Virus record (IMG/VR): IMGVR_UViG_3300050821_010560
Span: 1-64,000 of that record
Length of the DNA: 64,000 bases
Source: a virus
Strand: one strand, 5' to 3'
Positions 8,389-18,400 of this stretch are shown one piece after another. Under the pieces are notes generated by a model. That model did not search any database and was not told the DNA's origin. It was given only the letters and a program-made list of their open reading frames with translations. Each line of letters begins with the position of its first letter. Within the stretch, counting starts at the first letter, position 1. A program made the position numbers and the translations under genes.

Positions 8389-8552
8389 TAGAATCCCCAA
8401 AACGTATGCTGATTCGAGTTCATCGAACTCTGCTGGCCCGTGCTGAAGCCTACACCCCAGATCCCCGCCTCGAACAGGTTGCCATTGAAACGGTTCGTGT
8501 TGTTCGCATTCGTGCACATGCGGATCGTACTCCCGATCGCATCGACTTCCAA
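8388..8552 (-). CDS. Small ORF resembling a fibre C-terminus (possible fragment)
   Basis: 54 residues from a TTG at 8552 with GGGGG 7 nt upstream. Contains STIRMCTNANNTNRFNGN and LFEAGIWGVGFSTGQQ, which look like the last strands of a lectin-type fibre domain. The ATG at 8589 starts a signal-like peptide (MIYKLLVIWGLLIGS) in another frame, so one exported 66-residue protein may be split by a +1 shift near 8545. Either a decayed gene, a sequence error or a true small protein. Confidence 0.4.
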   Translation of the reverse strand: MEVDAIGSTIRMCTNANNTNRFNGNLFEAGIWGVGFSTGQQSSMNSNQHTFWGF

Positions 8553-8585
8553 TTAACAGCCCCCAAATGACAAGGAGCTTATAGA

Positions 8586-10274
8586 TCATTGCACCACCGT
8601 AACCGCGACACCACTTAGCTGTGCTGCTGTGCTGGTGATGAGGCAGAAGTCGTTGGCATTGACCGTTGAGGCTGCAATGGCCTTAGCTCCCGTGCCGCTC
8701 TCAAACCCTTGGTTAGCAGCAAGGTTGATCCCAGTCGCTGCCGTCGTGCCGCCGATCAGGCCAAGCGTTGAAGTCGCGCAGTTCGTCCCGGAGCCCTCGA
8801 CGATGCCAACGTTATCCGCAGCGGCGGCGAACAGGAACAGGTGGCAGATATAAGTCTTCTTAGCTGATGTGCCTGTGACAATCTTGGTGTTCGCTGCAGA
8901 GGATATATTGATCGGCGTCCACACATGCGCGTTCACGTCGCATGGATCGCCGACAAGGCCCGTTGTGTTGCCGCCGATGTTGACACCCTGATAGATCGCA
9001 TTCGCGGGTACGGCGCTCGCCGTGGCACCGGCACCTAAGCCGGCTACAGCTGAGTTGTCCGAAGCGATATTCATCCGCTGCGAACCGGTGCCGCTGACGC
9101 CGTTGTTCATCAGCGGCGTGACGCCATTGAACTGAGACACGTTTACGGACTGGTTTGCCGGCAAGGCGACCGAGTCGGGCGTGACGAGCAGTTTAGTCAT
9201 GCTCGCGATGCCCTGCACGGTCACGACGTTAGTGCTGGCGGTTCCGGCCGTACCTGGGGCTGAGCCGGCGATAGTCGCGGTGTCCGTGCCGACCGCAACT
9301 CGTTGGGTGCCGGTACCGACCGCGCCGGTCCCGGTCAGGACCGTCACACCATTGACTTGCGCAACGTTGACCGATTGGTTGGTCGCCGTGTTGGCGACGA
9401 TATTGGCGTTGATCGTCTTGGGATCATAAGCGACCGGAACAGTGTGCCCGGTAACCGTGATGGTGCCGGCCGAGTAGGCGCTGATCCGCGCACGGATATT
9501 CTGGAAACCGGCTACCGGCATCTGCCAGATCGTAATACCGGAAGTCGTTGTGGTCGTTGCAAGGGTCGTTGTGCCTACCTGGACGGCAGTGACTGCCGTA
9601 AAATTAGTGTTATCCTCTGTGGCCTCAAAATTTACCGTCGTGCCGCCAGAGCAGGATGCGCAATTCACCGTCAAGATAGCCGACGACATCCCGTTGACGA
9701 GAAGAAGTGTGCCGTTACCGTTGGCTACCGCGGCCGATTGCAACGTTCCGCTCACCGGAATCGATGCGACCTGACCAACATTGCCGATCGTCGCCGATCC
9801 AGCAGGGATAGACGAGCTGACCGCGTTGGCGACGAACTTGGTCAACGCCTCGAGCGAGCAAGTGCCGGTCGCGCTTCCGCAGACCGCATCGGCCTTAGCA
9901 CCAAGCGTTACATTCGCGCCATCGGCTTCCGTCGCAGCGGCTTGCACGGCAAATGTGCCTGTGCCGACAACAGTGGCATTCAAGCTCGCTGCCGTCGCCT
10001 GGCTCACTGTCACCGTGCCGCTGATAGGCACAGCTTGCCCGCCTGAAATACCCTGGATGGTCAAAGCGCTCGTGCTCGGCGATCCCGCCGCGCCTGTCAG
10101 CGTCGTTCCCGTGGTATCCGTAGGAACACTTAGCGGGCAGATCGTCGAGGAGCAGTTGAATGTCTTGAACGTCTGCGTGGCCCCCGCAGCATCCTTGGCC
10201 GTGATGGAAGTCTGACCAAGCGCAGGAGCGCAAGCAATGAATAGAAGGAGAGCGGCTAGAAGCTTTTTCATCAT
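8586..10274 (-). CDS. Exported repeat-rich fibre-like protein A
   Basis: 562 residues. Signal peptide KKLLAALLLFIACAPALGQ, then Ala/Thr/Val/Gly-rich beta repeats. Units such as ATAASLNATVVGTGTF and VTVQGIASMTKLLVTPD recur and are shared with the 608-residue protein encoded at 10709-12535. Cys pairs (FNCSSTICPLS, VNCASCSGG, DAVCGSATGTC) fit an oxidising location. Such repeats are typical of phage side fibres; no enzymatic motif. Stop overlaps the ATG at 8589. Confidence 0.65.
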   Translation of the reverse strand: MMKKLLAALLLFIACAPALGQTSITAKDAAGATQTFKTFNCSSTICPLSVPTDTTGTTLTGAAGSPSTSALTIQGISGGQAVPISGTVTVSQATAASLNATVVGTGTFAVQAAATEADGANVTLGAKADAVCGSATGTCSLEALTKFVANAVSSSIPAGSATIGNVGQVASIPVSGTLQSAAVANGNGTLLLVNGMSSAILTVNCASCSGGTTVNFEATEDNTNFTAVTAVQVGTTTLATTTTTSGITIWQMPVAGFQNIRARISAYSAGTITVTGHTVPVAYDPKTINANIVANTATNQSVNVAQVNGVTVLTGTGAVGTGTQRVAVGTDTATIAGSAPGTAGTASTNVVTVQGIASMTKLLVTPDSVALPANQSVNVSQFNGVTPLMNNGVSGTGSQRMNIASDNSAVAGLGAGATASAVPANAIYQGVNIGGNTTGLVGDPCDVNAHVWTPINISSAANTKIVTGTSAKKTYICHLFLFAAAADNVGIVEGSGTNCATSTLGLIGGTTAATGINLAANQGFESGTGAKAIAASTVNANDFCLITSTAAQLSGVAVTVVQ

Positions 10275-10278
10275 GCCC

Positions 10279-10446
10279 TCAGTGCAGCAGTTCCATCATG
10301 ACGGGGATGTTGCAACCGGTCGCGACCGAGAAGTCGGTTGAGATGTTTCCACATGGTGTTAGGACTACAGTCGTTCCCCCCAATAGAGAACTCTGGGCAC
10401 TTGCCTGGCTGGCGCAAAGAAGAAGGATTATGATCCAGCGTGTCAT
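10279..10446 (-). CDS. Small exported Cys protein
   Basis: 55 residues: MTRWIIILLLCASQASAQ signal peptide, then SSLLGGTTVVLTPCGN and a second Cys (ATGCNIPVM). Starts with ATGA over the stop of the preceding gene. No long open frame competes on this strand. The product resembles a fragment of the fibre-like proteins around it (two Cys, short beta strands). Confidence 0.55.
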   Translation of the reverse strand: MTRWIIILLLCASQASAQSSLLGGTTVVLTPCGNISTDFSVATGCNIPVMMELLH

Positions 10447-10712
10447 CCGACTATCCATGAGGTTCCATTGCAGTAAACGAGCGTATGGATTGCACCGCCA
10501 CCGGTTACAGCGGAAAGAGCGACCGGCGTAAGTGCATCAGTCACGCCGTAGATCATGCCTTCAGCAGCGGCGTTACACGTGGGTAGAGAGCCAACGACCG
10601 AGGTAGGGACTTTACCCGACGTAGACGTTGTTACCAATTCCGCATGCAGGAATAGAGGCGAAAGCCCAATAACTGTAGCTAGAAATATTCCAAGAGGCAT
10701 TACCCATCTCAT
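10443..10712 (-). CDS. Small exported fibre-tip-like protein
   Basis: 89 residues from ATG 10712, which overlaps the upstream stop as ATGA and has GGGAGAGG upstream. Signal peptide RWVMPLGIFLATVIGLSPLFLHA. The end reads AIHTLVYCNGTSWIVG, a motif often found at the end of phage tail-fibre modules (CNAAAEG... CNGTSW). The two Cys probably pair. May be a receptor-binding tip exported separately. Confidence 0.6.
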   Translation of the reverse strand: MRWVMPLGIFLATVIGLSPLFLHAELVTTSTSGKVPTSVVGSLPTCNAAAEGMIYGVTDALTPVALSAVTGGGAIHTLVYCNGTSWIVG

Positions 10713-12535
10713 TGCACCTCTCCCGATATAAATGCTGTTGCACTCGCGGTCTTCGTAAAGCACCCAGTCGTGGAGAAACTAACCGTTATGCCTGTAGCAA
10801 AATTCAGCGGCGGACCTGGTATCCAACTCGCGCCTAGCGTACCGTTAGCAGCAAGCTGGTAGCATTTCTTCGGTGTCACGGCGCCGTCAGCAGGCGCCGA
10901 CGTGGCATCAAATACCAGGACAAAACCGGCAGATGCGCCCGAAGTCACCTGGAAAGAATAGAGGTTCCCCGCACCAGCTTTAAGCACCAGGTTCGCTGCG
11001 GCCGATCCAGTTACGACCGGCGCAATGCCCATGCTGGCGGTAGCGGTTGGGCCTACACCAACACGAAGGTCACCAGCGAGATCGAGGGAGAGGAGGTTAG
11101 TCTGGGCAGTTGTGTAGGCAGGTGCGGCGCTCGTGACAGCGCCCATAATCGGAGAACCGATCTGGCCCGAGGTCGTCGAACCTTGCGCAACACCACCAGT
11201 GATCTTCAAATTCTTGTTCGTGTCAACCTGAAGCTGATCCCAGGTCGTACCGTTGAAGCCGTAAGTATAAGCGACCGTTGGCGTATTGGTGCTCGACGTA
11301 GCCACGCCGGATGAGGCATTGCTCGTTGCGCCTGTTGAACCACCGGCCTTGATGTTGACCAGGAGGTTGCCGGCACTGTCGAGCTGGAACGGGCTGACGT
11401 TGCCCGACGTGATCGTCGTTGGGCTGGTGTTGAACTGCCCACCGATGAGTATCGAGTTGGCCGGACTCGCGGCATTCTGACCAGCAAAATCTAAAACCGC
11501 ACCAACATTACCAACGATGCGCGCAGTCCAGTTACCGGACTGGCTGGCGGGCACCGCCGATTGGTTGGAAGCGATCACGACCGGCAGGCTGGCCGCCATC
11601 GCGGCCTGCCCGATGGCAATCGCCGAGCCACCGACTTGCGTAAGATTCTGCGTCCATGGACCCGACGCCTGCGTGACGGCGCCAATAGTATTGGCTCCGG
11701 TCGGCAGGGCGGTATTGACCGTCACGTTCCAAGTGCCGCTTTGCGCGGCCTGCACTACGAATGTGCCGGTACCCACCACGGTAGCATTCAAGCTCGCAGC
11801 GGTCGCCTGCGACACTTGCACGGGCGTCATCGACGCAATGCCCTGCACGGTCAGCACCCCGGTCGCGGCTGAACCGGCGGTGCCCGAGCCGGTCACGAGC
11901 CAGGGCGTCGTGTTGGCGGTATTGCCCGGCTGCACCGTCCAGATACCCGACTGTGTGACCGCTTGTGGGGAAGCGAAAGTAATGGCTGGAAGGGTGGTGA
12001 CGGTACCGATATTCCAGGTGCCCGACTGCGTTGCCGCGACGGTGCCCGTGACCGTCACGGTGCCGAACGAGTTAGCGGCTATATTGACGTTGAGATTCTT
12101 GGAGGCGTCTACCCGCAGCCGGTCGAACGTCGTACCGTTGAAGCCGTAGAGCCAGGCTATCGTCTGCCCGTTGGTCGCACTCGTCGCCACCGCATCGGAC
12201 GCATTGCTGGAAGTGCCTCCGGCGCATCCGACCGCGCAATTTATCAGCAGATTGGAAGAATTGTCCGCTGCCAAATTAACCATATTGGCGCCGTTCTTGA
12301 CGCCGATAGCCGTACCGGTACCGGGAAACGCTGCGCCGAAGGTTGACGACGTGCCGCCAGATCCGCCGCCTGCTACCACATTAACCGGCAGCGGCGTAGT
12401 GGAGGAACAAGGCGCCCACGGATTGATGCCGGAACCGGTATTGCACCAGAGCGCAACCGCGGTCTGCGCATCAGCCGGTGAATAGCCTAAAAAGCAAACC
12501 AGGAGCAGCAATAGTGCAGCGAGTCTGTAGCGCAT
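10709..12535 (-). CDS. Exported repeat-rich fibre-like protein B
   Basis: 608 residues. Signal peptide RYRLAALLLLLVCFLGYSPADAQ. The mature part starts AVALWCNTGSGINPWAPC (Cys pair), followed by Gly/Ser linkers and long beta repeats (ASLNATVVGTGTF, AAQSGTWNVTVNTALPTG, GPWTQNLTQVGGSAIA). Two blocks with DRLRVDASKNLNVNI and WDQLQVDTNKNLKI look duplicated. Related to protein A (8586-10274). Predicted fibrous trimer or stalk; no enzyme motif. Confidence 0.65.
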   Translation of the reverse strand: MRYRLAALLLLLVCFLGYSPADAQTAVALWCNTGSGINPWAPCSSTTPLPVNVVAGGGSGGTSSTFGAAFPGTGTAIGVKNGANMVNLAADNSSNLLINCAVGCAGGTSSNASDAVATSATNGQTIAWLYGFNGTTFDRLRVDASKNLNVNIAANSFGTVTVTGTVAATQSGTWNIGTVTTLPAITFASPQAVTQSGIWTVQPGNTANTTPWLVTGSGTAGSAATGVLTVQGIASMTPVQVSQATAASLNATVVGTGTFVVQAAQSGTWNVTVNTALPTGANTIGAVTQASGPWTQNLTQVGGSAIAIGQAAMAASLPVVIASNQSAVPASQSGNWTARIVGNVGAVLDFAGQNAASPANSILIGGQFNTSPTTITSGNVSPFQLDSAGNLLVNIKAGGSTGATSNASSGVATSSTNTPTVAYTYGFNGTTWDQLQVDTNKNLKITGGVAQGSTTSGQIGSPIMGAVTSAAPAYTTAQTNLLSLDLAGDLRVGVGPTATASMGIAPVVTGSAAANLVLKAGAGNLYSFQVTSGASAGFVLVFDATSAPADGAVTPKKCYQLAANGTLGASWIPGPPLNFATGITVSFSTTGCFTKTASATAFISGEVQ

Positions 12536-12544
12536 TGGTGCATC

Positions 12545-14920
12545 CTAGTTGTTAGCTATCAGCTCAACGGACATGCTGCCCCGCGTCGTGTTGGCGGTTG
12601 CCGACGACACGAAACGGAAGGCGATCAGCGCTCCCGCGGGGATGTTCGTCGGCCCGCCCTGGAAGCTGCATGTCGTAGCCGAGCCCGTGATCGTGCAGGC
12701 GGCTCCGGAAGCCGAGCCGTTCACCAGCAAAGTGGTAATGAAGGTCTGCACCCCTCCCGGCGAAGCCGTAGTGCTCACCTGAAGGTCGGCAGCCGTCATG
12801 CTGGTAGGGATGTAGGTGGCACAATTGGCTGCAGCACTTGTGTCGACGCAGCCGGTACCGACGAACGTCGTCGTATTCTGTGCCAGCGTCGCCGTGGAAA
12901 CTCCTTGGTAGATAACGCCGTTCTTAATAGACTGTAGCGACCCGCTTCCCGCCGAGTTCCAGGTGTTGGACCCTAAGATATAGCTCGACTGCGTGGTCGA
13001 CACGCCATTGAGTGTCGAGGCGTTGGCCAGCAGAAAAGCATTGGTCGGTGTGACCGGCTGGCTCTCGGTCTCGAATGTCGTATTGAGCCAGGAGACGTTG
13101 GTGCTGGCCCCCAAAAACTGCACATACTCAACACAACCGCCGGAAATTACCCCGCCATACCAGCCGATATTGTTAACCGTGTCGAGCATCACGCAATCGT
13201 TGTTCGCGCTTGCTCCCGCGAACTTGTGCATCTCGGTATTGAAAAAATGGATGTCGGATGTCGACTTGGTGCCGCTAGTCACCGTAGCAAAGGAGGAAGA
13301 CAGCGTAGCCTGGTTGGTGCCGGTAAGCCGGATTACGTCCTGGGTACCGGCGCCAGGGAAGTAGTTGTAGAAATCACTACCGACGACACGCCAAGACGGC
13401 ACACCGTAATCGTAAAGCGCCGCCACGCTGTACTGTCCGGTGACATAGACCTCATCAATCATGAACCGGGTCGATACGCCAGACGCCACCTGAGCAATGA
13501 ATATACCGGTGGTCGGTTGCGCCAGTGTCTGGAACGATCCTATCTGGAAACGGCTCAGCGTAACAAAAGACGAACCCGTTAAATCAAAGACATGCCAGGT
13601 CGCTGTATTAAGCGCGGCAGTGCCAGCCCACTCGTAGAGCACCGATTCGTTAATTCCATCGCCGTAATACGTAAGATGATTGGCACCGGTCGCATTGATC
13701 TTCTGGACCATGCAGGAACCGGTAGGATGGTAGACCGGCCGACCGGACGATACGCCGGCCGCAATGGCGTTATTGATCGCGGTGGTATCGTCGGTACCGT
13801 ACTCGACTATCTTGCCGGAAACCGATCCTCCGGAGCTATTAGCAGCCCCTAAGACGACGTGCGTCGTGTCGGTAAAGCTCGTAATCGTGGTTGCCAGCAC
13901 TACACCGGCCGCACCGGCTCCGGCAACTTGAATCTCTTTTCCAACATCAGCTGCTGAAAAGTTCGCACTCGCGCTTGACAGCGTGAAGGAACCAGAACTC
14001 ATGGCTCCATCAGATAGGATTGTGTAGTTGCACAAAGCCCCGTACTGCGGATCACGGATGTTCACAACCGGAGCAACTGTCGTGAACGTACAGTCTTCGC
14101 GCAAAAACCGCGTCGTCGAAGCGGTCGCCCCAGGATCGGGTACGAGGCCCTTGGCGTGACTTGCACCGGAAGCAACGCACGGATTTAAAAATGCCGTTAC
14201 TGCAGCAGCCGTGGCAGCTATTCCACCGTCGATGACATTTCCGCTTGCATCAAACTTGGACAGATTCCCGCTGGGCAGCGATCCGCTCGTGGTGGCAAAA
14301 ACCGTTGTGTTCCCCGATCGGGTGCCGGATGACGGCGTGACGCCGGCTCCCCCGCCGATCACCGGGTTGTTGGCGGTGAGCACGCCGGAGGAAGTGAGGG
14401 CACCGGTCGCGGTATAGCCGGGGATACCCCCCGATGTGCCGGCGCCGAGCGATACACCCGCATCACTCATCCCGCCCGATCCGTTAGTCTTCACGAGGTC
14501 GTTGTTCGTGAACGGGCCGGTGATGGTAGCGAATGTGGTGCCAGGTGAGCTGGGGAAAGATATCACCGTTCCGTTGATGACAATGTTGAGCCCTTGCGGT
14601 GCGGCACCACCGAAATTCTGCAAGCTGATCTGCGCATTGGCAGCCGTTGAGGCGGCAAGACAGAGCTGATTGTAGGCACCCGTAATTGCAGCGCTGTTCA
14701 CGCAGATGCCGGGACCGCCGTTGTTAGTCACACCGAAACTGGTAGCTACGCCAGATGCCGCCGACCCACCGTCACCGATCACACCGGGAGCGAGCCAGAC
14801 AGGGACGTGGCCGATCGTGACGAAACCTGACTGCTGAACTGATTGACCATAGACAACCGTTATGGACGCCAAAAAAATTAGAAGGGGGGCAACGAGGTTT
14901 TTCAGCAGACGGTTTTTCAT
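12545..14920 (-). CDS. Exported beta-helix tail-spike-type protein
   Basis: 791 residues from ATG 14920, which overlaps the upstream stop as ATGA and starts a signal peptide (KNRLLKNLVAPLLIFLASITVVYG). Residues about 40-270 are Gly/Ser-rich repeats (stalk). Then VNIRDPQYGALCNYT and YGTDDTTAINNAIAAG mark the start of a pectate-lyase-3-like beta-helix, followed by repeated GDG/NTTF strands to the end. Fold suggests polysaccharide binding or depolymerisation. Largest member of the exported cassette. Confidence 0.7.
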   Translation of the reverse strand: MKNRLLKNLVAPLLIFLASITVVYGQSVQQSGFVTIGHVPVWLAPGVIGDGGSAASGVATSFGVTNNGGPGICVNSAAITGAYNQLCLAASTAANAQISLQNFGGAAPQGLNIVINGTVISFPSSPGTTFATITGPFTNNDLVKTNGSGGMSDAGVSLGAGTSGGIPGYTATGALTSSGVLTANNPVIGGGAGVTPSSGTRSGNTTVFATTSGSLPSGNLSKFDASGNVIDGGIAATAAAVTAFLNPCVASGASHAKGLVPDPGATASTTRFLREDCTFTTVAPVVNIRDPQYGALCNYTILSDGAMSSGSFTLSSASANFSAADVGKEIQVAGAGAAGVVLATTITSFTDTTHVVLGAANSSGGSVSGKIVEYGTDDTTAINNAIAAGVSSGRPVYHPTGSCMVQKINATGANHLTYYGDGINESVLYEWAGTAALNTATWHVFDLTGSSFVTLSRFQIGSFQTLAQPTTGIFIAQVASGVSTRFMIDEVYVTGQYSVAALYDYGVPSWRVVGSDFYNYFPGAGTQDVIRLTGTNQATLSSSFATVTSGTKSTSDIHFFNTEMHKFAGASANNDCVMLDTVNNIGWYGGVISGGCVEYVQFLGASTNVSWLNTTFETESQPVTPTNAFLLANASTLNGVSTTQSSYILGSNTWNSAGSGSLQSIKNGVIYQGVSTATLAQNTTTFVGTGCVDTSAAANCATYIPTSMTAADLQVSTTASPGGVQTFITTLLVNGSASGAACTITGSATTCSFQGGPTNIPAGALIAFRFVSSATANTTRGSMSVELIANN

Positions 14921-15222
14921 GTCCGCCGCACAATCACGTTCACGCCCGCCACGAAGATCGCGTACATGCCAAGCCCGATGAGCTGCAGCACGTTCGGATC
15001 GGGCGTGGAGTGCCAGAGCCAAAAGACCGAGGCGACGGTGGCAAGGCCGAACAGGTCGGCAAGCGCGATCAAAGCGCGCTTAGACAGCGCGGCTAAGCTG
15101 AGAAGAAGAATCTTGGTGGCGTGGCTATGATCCGTAGGAGGAGCGGACTGGTCCGCCGGAGCCTCTTGCGAAGGCGGATCGGCGACCAGGGTGAATCTTG
15201 CCTGCGTCGGGCTCTCTGCCAT
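14917..15222 (-). CDS. Small membrane protein with two TM helices
   Basis: 101 residues from ATG 15222. Pro/Ala/Ser-rich first 35 residues (containing PPSQEAPADQSAPP, encoded by a palindrome copy), then two hydrophobic segments (ALIALADLFGLATVASVFWLW and LIGLGMYAIFVAGVNVIV) and a basic RRT end. Hairpin topology as in holin or phage DUF membrane proteins. Function unknown. Confidence 0.55.
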   Translation of the reverse strand: MAESPTQARFTLVADPPSQEAPADQSAPPTDHSHATKILLLSLAALSKRALIALADLFGLATVASVFWLWHSTPDPNVLQLIGLGMYAIFVAGVNVIVRRT

Positions 15223-15445
15223 CCTGCGCTTCCGGTTGCTGCAGGGTCTTGCGGAACGCGGCGAACGTATCGCCCTCGTCCGCCGGAGGCGCATCACCCT
15301 TGGTCTTAGCCAGGATCGCATAGTAGGCGGCGACCGCCTTGAAGGCGTCGAGCCTTTCGTGGAAAGGAAGGGGTTTTTCAGGAGTTTCGAGGCATTCCGT
15401 TATAAGTTTTTCCGCGAACCGGTCGATATCGGCCTTGAGACTCAT
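15125..15445 (-). CDS. Small helical phage protein
   Basis: 106 residues from ATG 15445, overlapping the upstream stop. The first 65 residues look like a compact helical protein (MSLKADIDRFAEKLITEC, LDAFKAVAAYYAIL). The last 35 are basic, low-complexity and overlap the next gene by 98 nt; they include the palindrome copy at 15152-15178 in another frame, so the C-terminus may have been lengthened by that insertion. Confidence 0.55.
   Translation of the reverse strand: MSLKADIDRFAEKLITECLETPEKPLPFHERLDAFKAVAAYYAILAKTKGDAPPADEGDTFAAFRKTLQQPEAQDGREPDAGKIHPGRRSAFARGSGGPVRSSYGS
15152..15178. repeat. Dispersed palindrome copy, long form
   Basis: Arms TCCGCC and GGCGGA with a 15-nt middle containing CGGAGCCTCTTGCGAA. 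Outer base pair is T:A instead of C:G, changed on both arms. Lies inside two overlapping genes. Confidence 0.65.
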
Positions 15446-18400
15446 TGCACCGGCTCCAGTTCCTGCCCTTGATTCTGCTGCTGGTGCACGGCTTGTGACA
15501 TTCCCGACCCACGTGCTCCGCCGCGACGCATGGCTTCTCGAATCATTTCGCGCGCAGCTTCTTTCGCCTCCGGATCGCGGCTTTCCAACGCACGTTCGAG
15601 GAAGCGTAACGTTACAGGGCTCGTTACCAGCTTGCGCATGGTCGCAAAATACTCTCCCAGCATCGACCGCGCCAGGAAATTGGCGCCAGGCAGCATCTTG
15701 ACTGGTCCCGCGATTTTGCCGAGCCCGGTGATCACGCCCCACGGATGCTCGACCGTGGTTCTTGCCAACATGCCCGACGCGGTTCCCTCCTGCAACGATT
15801 TAGATGCTGTCCCTTGCAGCAAGGCCATCTCTTTAGCGAGGCGCTGTGCAGTTTCCAGTTTTACACCGGGAAACATCAACTGCTGCACTTCCGGCGACAC
15901 CTTGGCAAGGCGCTCACCGGGCGTGAGCGTGCCCTGAAGGATACGCTGTGCCCATATCTGACGCATCAAATTAAATTCTGCCGACTGCTCCCCTCCTTCG
16001 AATGCCTTGGACGCGGCAATGATCAAATCCTCGTTGCCGAGAATGCGATCTACGGCTTCGGTCGCGAGCGTCGTCGGATCATAGAGGAAATGCAGCGGAT
16101 CGGCCTTCTTCTCAGCCGTAAGCCGTTTCATCTCGATCTTGAGCGCTCCCAAAGGTTCACGTTTAGCCGCGGCCTTAAGTGCTTCCGCCGTCTGGTGTGC
16201 CTTGCCGATGATATCGCGCACCGTATCGCCTTCCTTCGGCGTGATTTCCAGCCGTCCGCCCAACATCTCGATGCGGCGGGCCTGCTCGCGCAGCTCGCCC
16301 GCACCTTTGCTACCGTGCACGACCTCGAGCATGTTGTGCTGATCACGCTTGAGCACTTCCTTGGCAAATTTCTGTCCGTCTACCACGCCGGGCGTGAGCG
16401 TCTTGCTCAGGTCCAGCATTTCCTGCACGTCGGATGCACGAATACCGGCCCACACGTTGGGACCAACGATGCTCTCGATCTTGCGCGCTACTTCCGTGCG
16501 ACCATCCTTGAGAATTAGGTTGTTCAGCACCTTGGGATCGGCCGGCATGCCGGCGCGCAGCCCGTTTACCACGCCCTGTATCTGCGTATCGTTCAACGGA
16601 CCCATGTTCTCGGCGTAGAATTTATCCGCTTCGCGCAAGGCGCGTGACGCTTCCTTGAGTTCCGGCACCGCGTGGGCATCGTGCAGGATCTGGTCTACTT
16701 TGCCGGCGAAAAACTTGTAAGTGCCGTTCCACTGGTCGGAAGTGAGATCGGACCAGTTGACGTTGCCGCGAAACTGGGAGCGCAGATTATGCAATTGCCC
16801 CCAGGTGGGCTCTACGGGCGGTTTTTCCCACTCGCCGGGAACAGGATTACCTTCCAGGTCGGTCTTCGGCTTACCCGCGAGATCGCGCAGCTTGCGCACG
16901 ATATCGGGGTGCTTGGTTTGAAAGTCGCCCGGCAGATCCTCGATAAATTTTTCCGCTATCTGCGACAGCCCGGCGGCATCAGGCTTGATGTCGCCCGCCA
17001 GATGCTGCGCATTGTCGTACATGATGCGGGCACGCCCCTGGATACCCTCCCTAAAAGCCTTGATCTCCTCCCCGACCGTCCACCACAGGTCACCGCTGTT
17101 GTGTCCAGCTTTAGTCGCCTTCATGGCGGCATCGATATTGCCGCGGATATGGTCGAAACCCTGGTCGATCAAGCCTTGAGCAGCCTTGCGGGCGTCATCC
17201 GCATCCTTTCGCAACTGCTCGACGCGGATAGACTTCTCCGCTTGAGTCGAGGTTTTCATTCCCTCAAGCGTAGCGTTGAGCCTGGCATCCGCCTCAACCG
17301 ATTTTTGCTGTGCCTTGGCAAGAATGGTTCGCCCGGCTTCCTCGGTACTGACCGCCGCGGTCGGTTTCTGGATCGACCCCTCGGTTTTTACCCCCATATC
17401 CTCGAGCAACTGCCCGGCTTCCCGCTCGTAGTGGCGTTGCGCCGACTGGTAGAGCGGTTTTTGGGTGTGCAAGGCAGGTTCCCGCACTTCCGTACTGATA
17501 TGGATGTGCGGGGCTTCCTTGAAGATGGCAGATGGAGGCGTTGCCGTACCAGGCTCGGTAATGCCAAGCTGTCCGAGGAAGCCATGCCCCGGCGTTTCGC
17601 CCTCTGTTGCCATCCGGGAAGCCATCTTGAGTGCTTCCGGGTCGGTACCGAGCACGTAATTTATCGCCTTGCCCGACCCGCGCGCCATCTGGCGGCCGGC
17701 TTCCTTGGCGACCGGCACGGCTGCCGAGATCATGCGGCCGGCACCCTCGCCGACCGCGCCGACCGCGCCGGATACGGCTAAATTCTTCGCCTCCTCAAGC
17801 GCCGTGCGATCATAGATGCCAGCCAGCTGTAGAACGATATCATTGATCGCCTGCCCCCCTGCTCCACCTATTCCTGCCCCGACAACGCCTCCGGCTACGG
17901 CGCCCGTGATATTGCCGGGGCCGGGTACGGCGGTTCCTGCCGCGAAGCCTGCACCTCCACCGACCATCCCGCCAAGAACGGAACCGGTGATGGGGGCGGC
18001 CATGCCGGTAATCGCGCCGGGGATCGCAGTTGCCCCACGGCCGGGCTTGCGGCGCACACCGCCTTCCTCCTCGACGTAGAACTCACCCGATCCCTCCTCC
18101 TGCTTCACCTTGCCGGGGTAGGACCGCTCGAGCGCCTTGCGCCGCTCGGCATCGGTGAGCGACATGTCGTATAAAGTCTGCGCGGTGTAATCGATCCCTT
18201 CGAATTTCGGCTTCATCCGCCGCTCGCCGTTGGGATCGATGAAATGCTCCCCCTCCGGCACGACGGCGTAGTCAGCATCGGTGCTGACATACCAGGGTTT
18301 TTTGCGCGACTTGCCTTCCGGGTCCAGGAAATGCGATCCCGGCCGCAGCGCCTGATAACCGGCATCATCGGTGACCGTTGCCGGATGAAGCTCGGTACCG

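Noticed and set aside
15125-15742. Longer start for the gene at 15125
   Set aside because: Residues upstream of ATG 15445 mirror the internal virion protein gene in another frame, and ATG 15445 overlaps the upstream stop as elsewhere in the operon.
16672-17781. 369-codon plus-strand frame
   Set aside because: Shadow of the 1031-residue internal virion protein; no ribosome site or motif.
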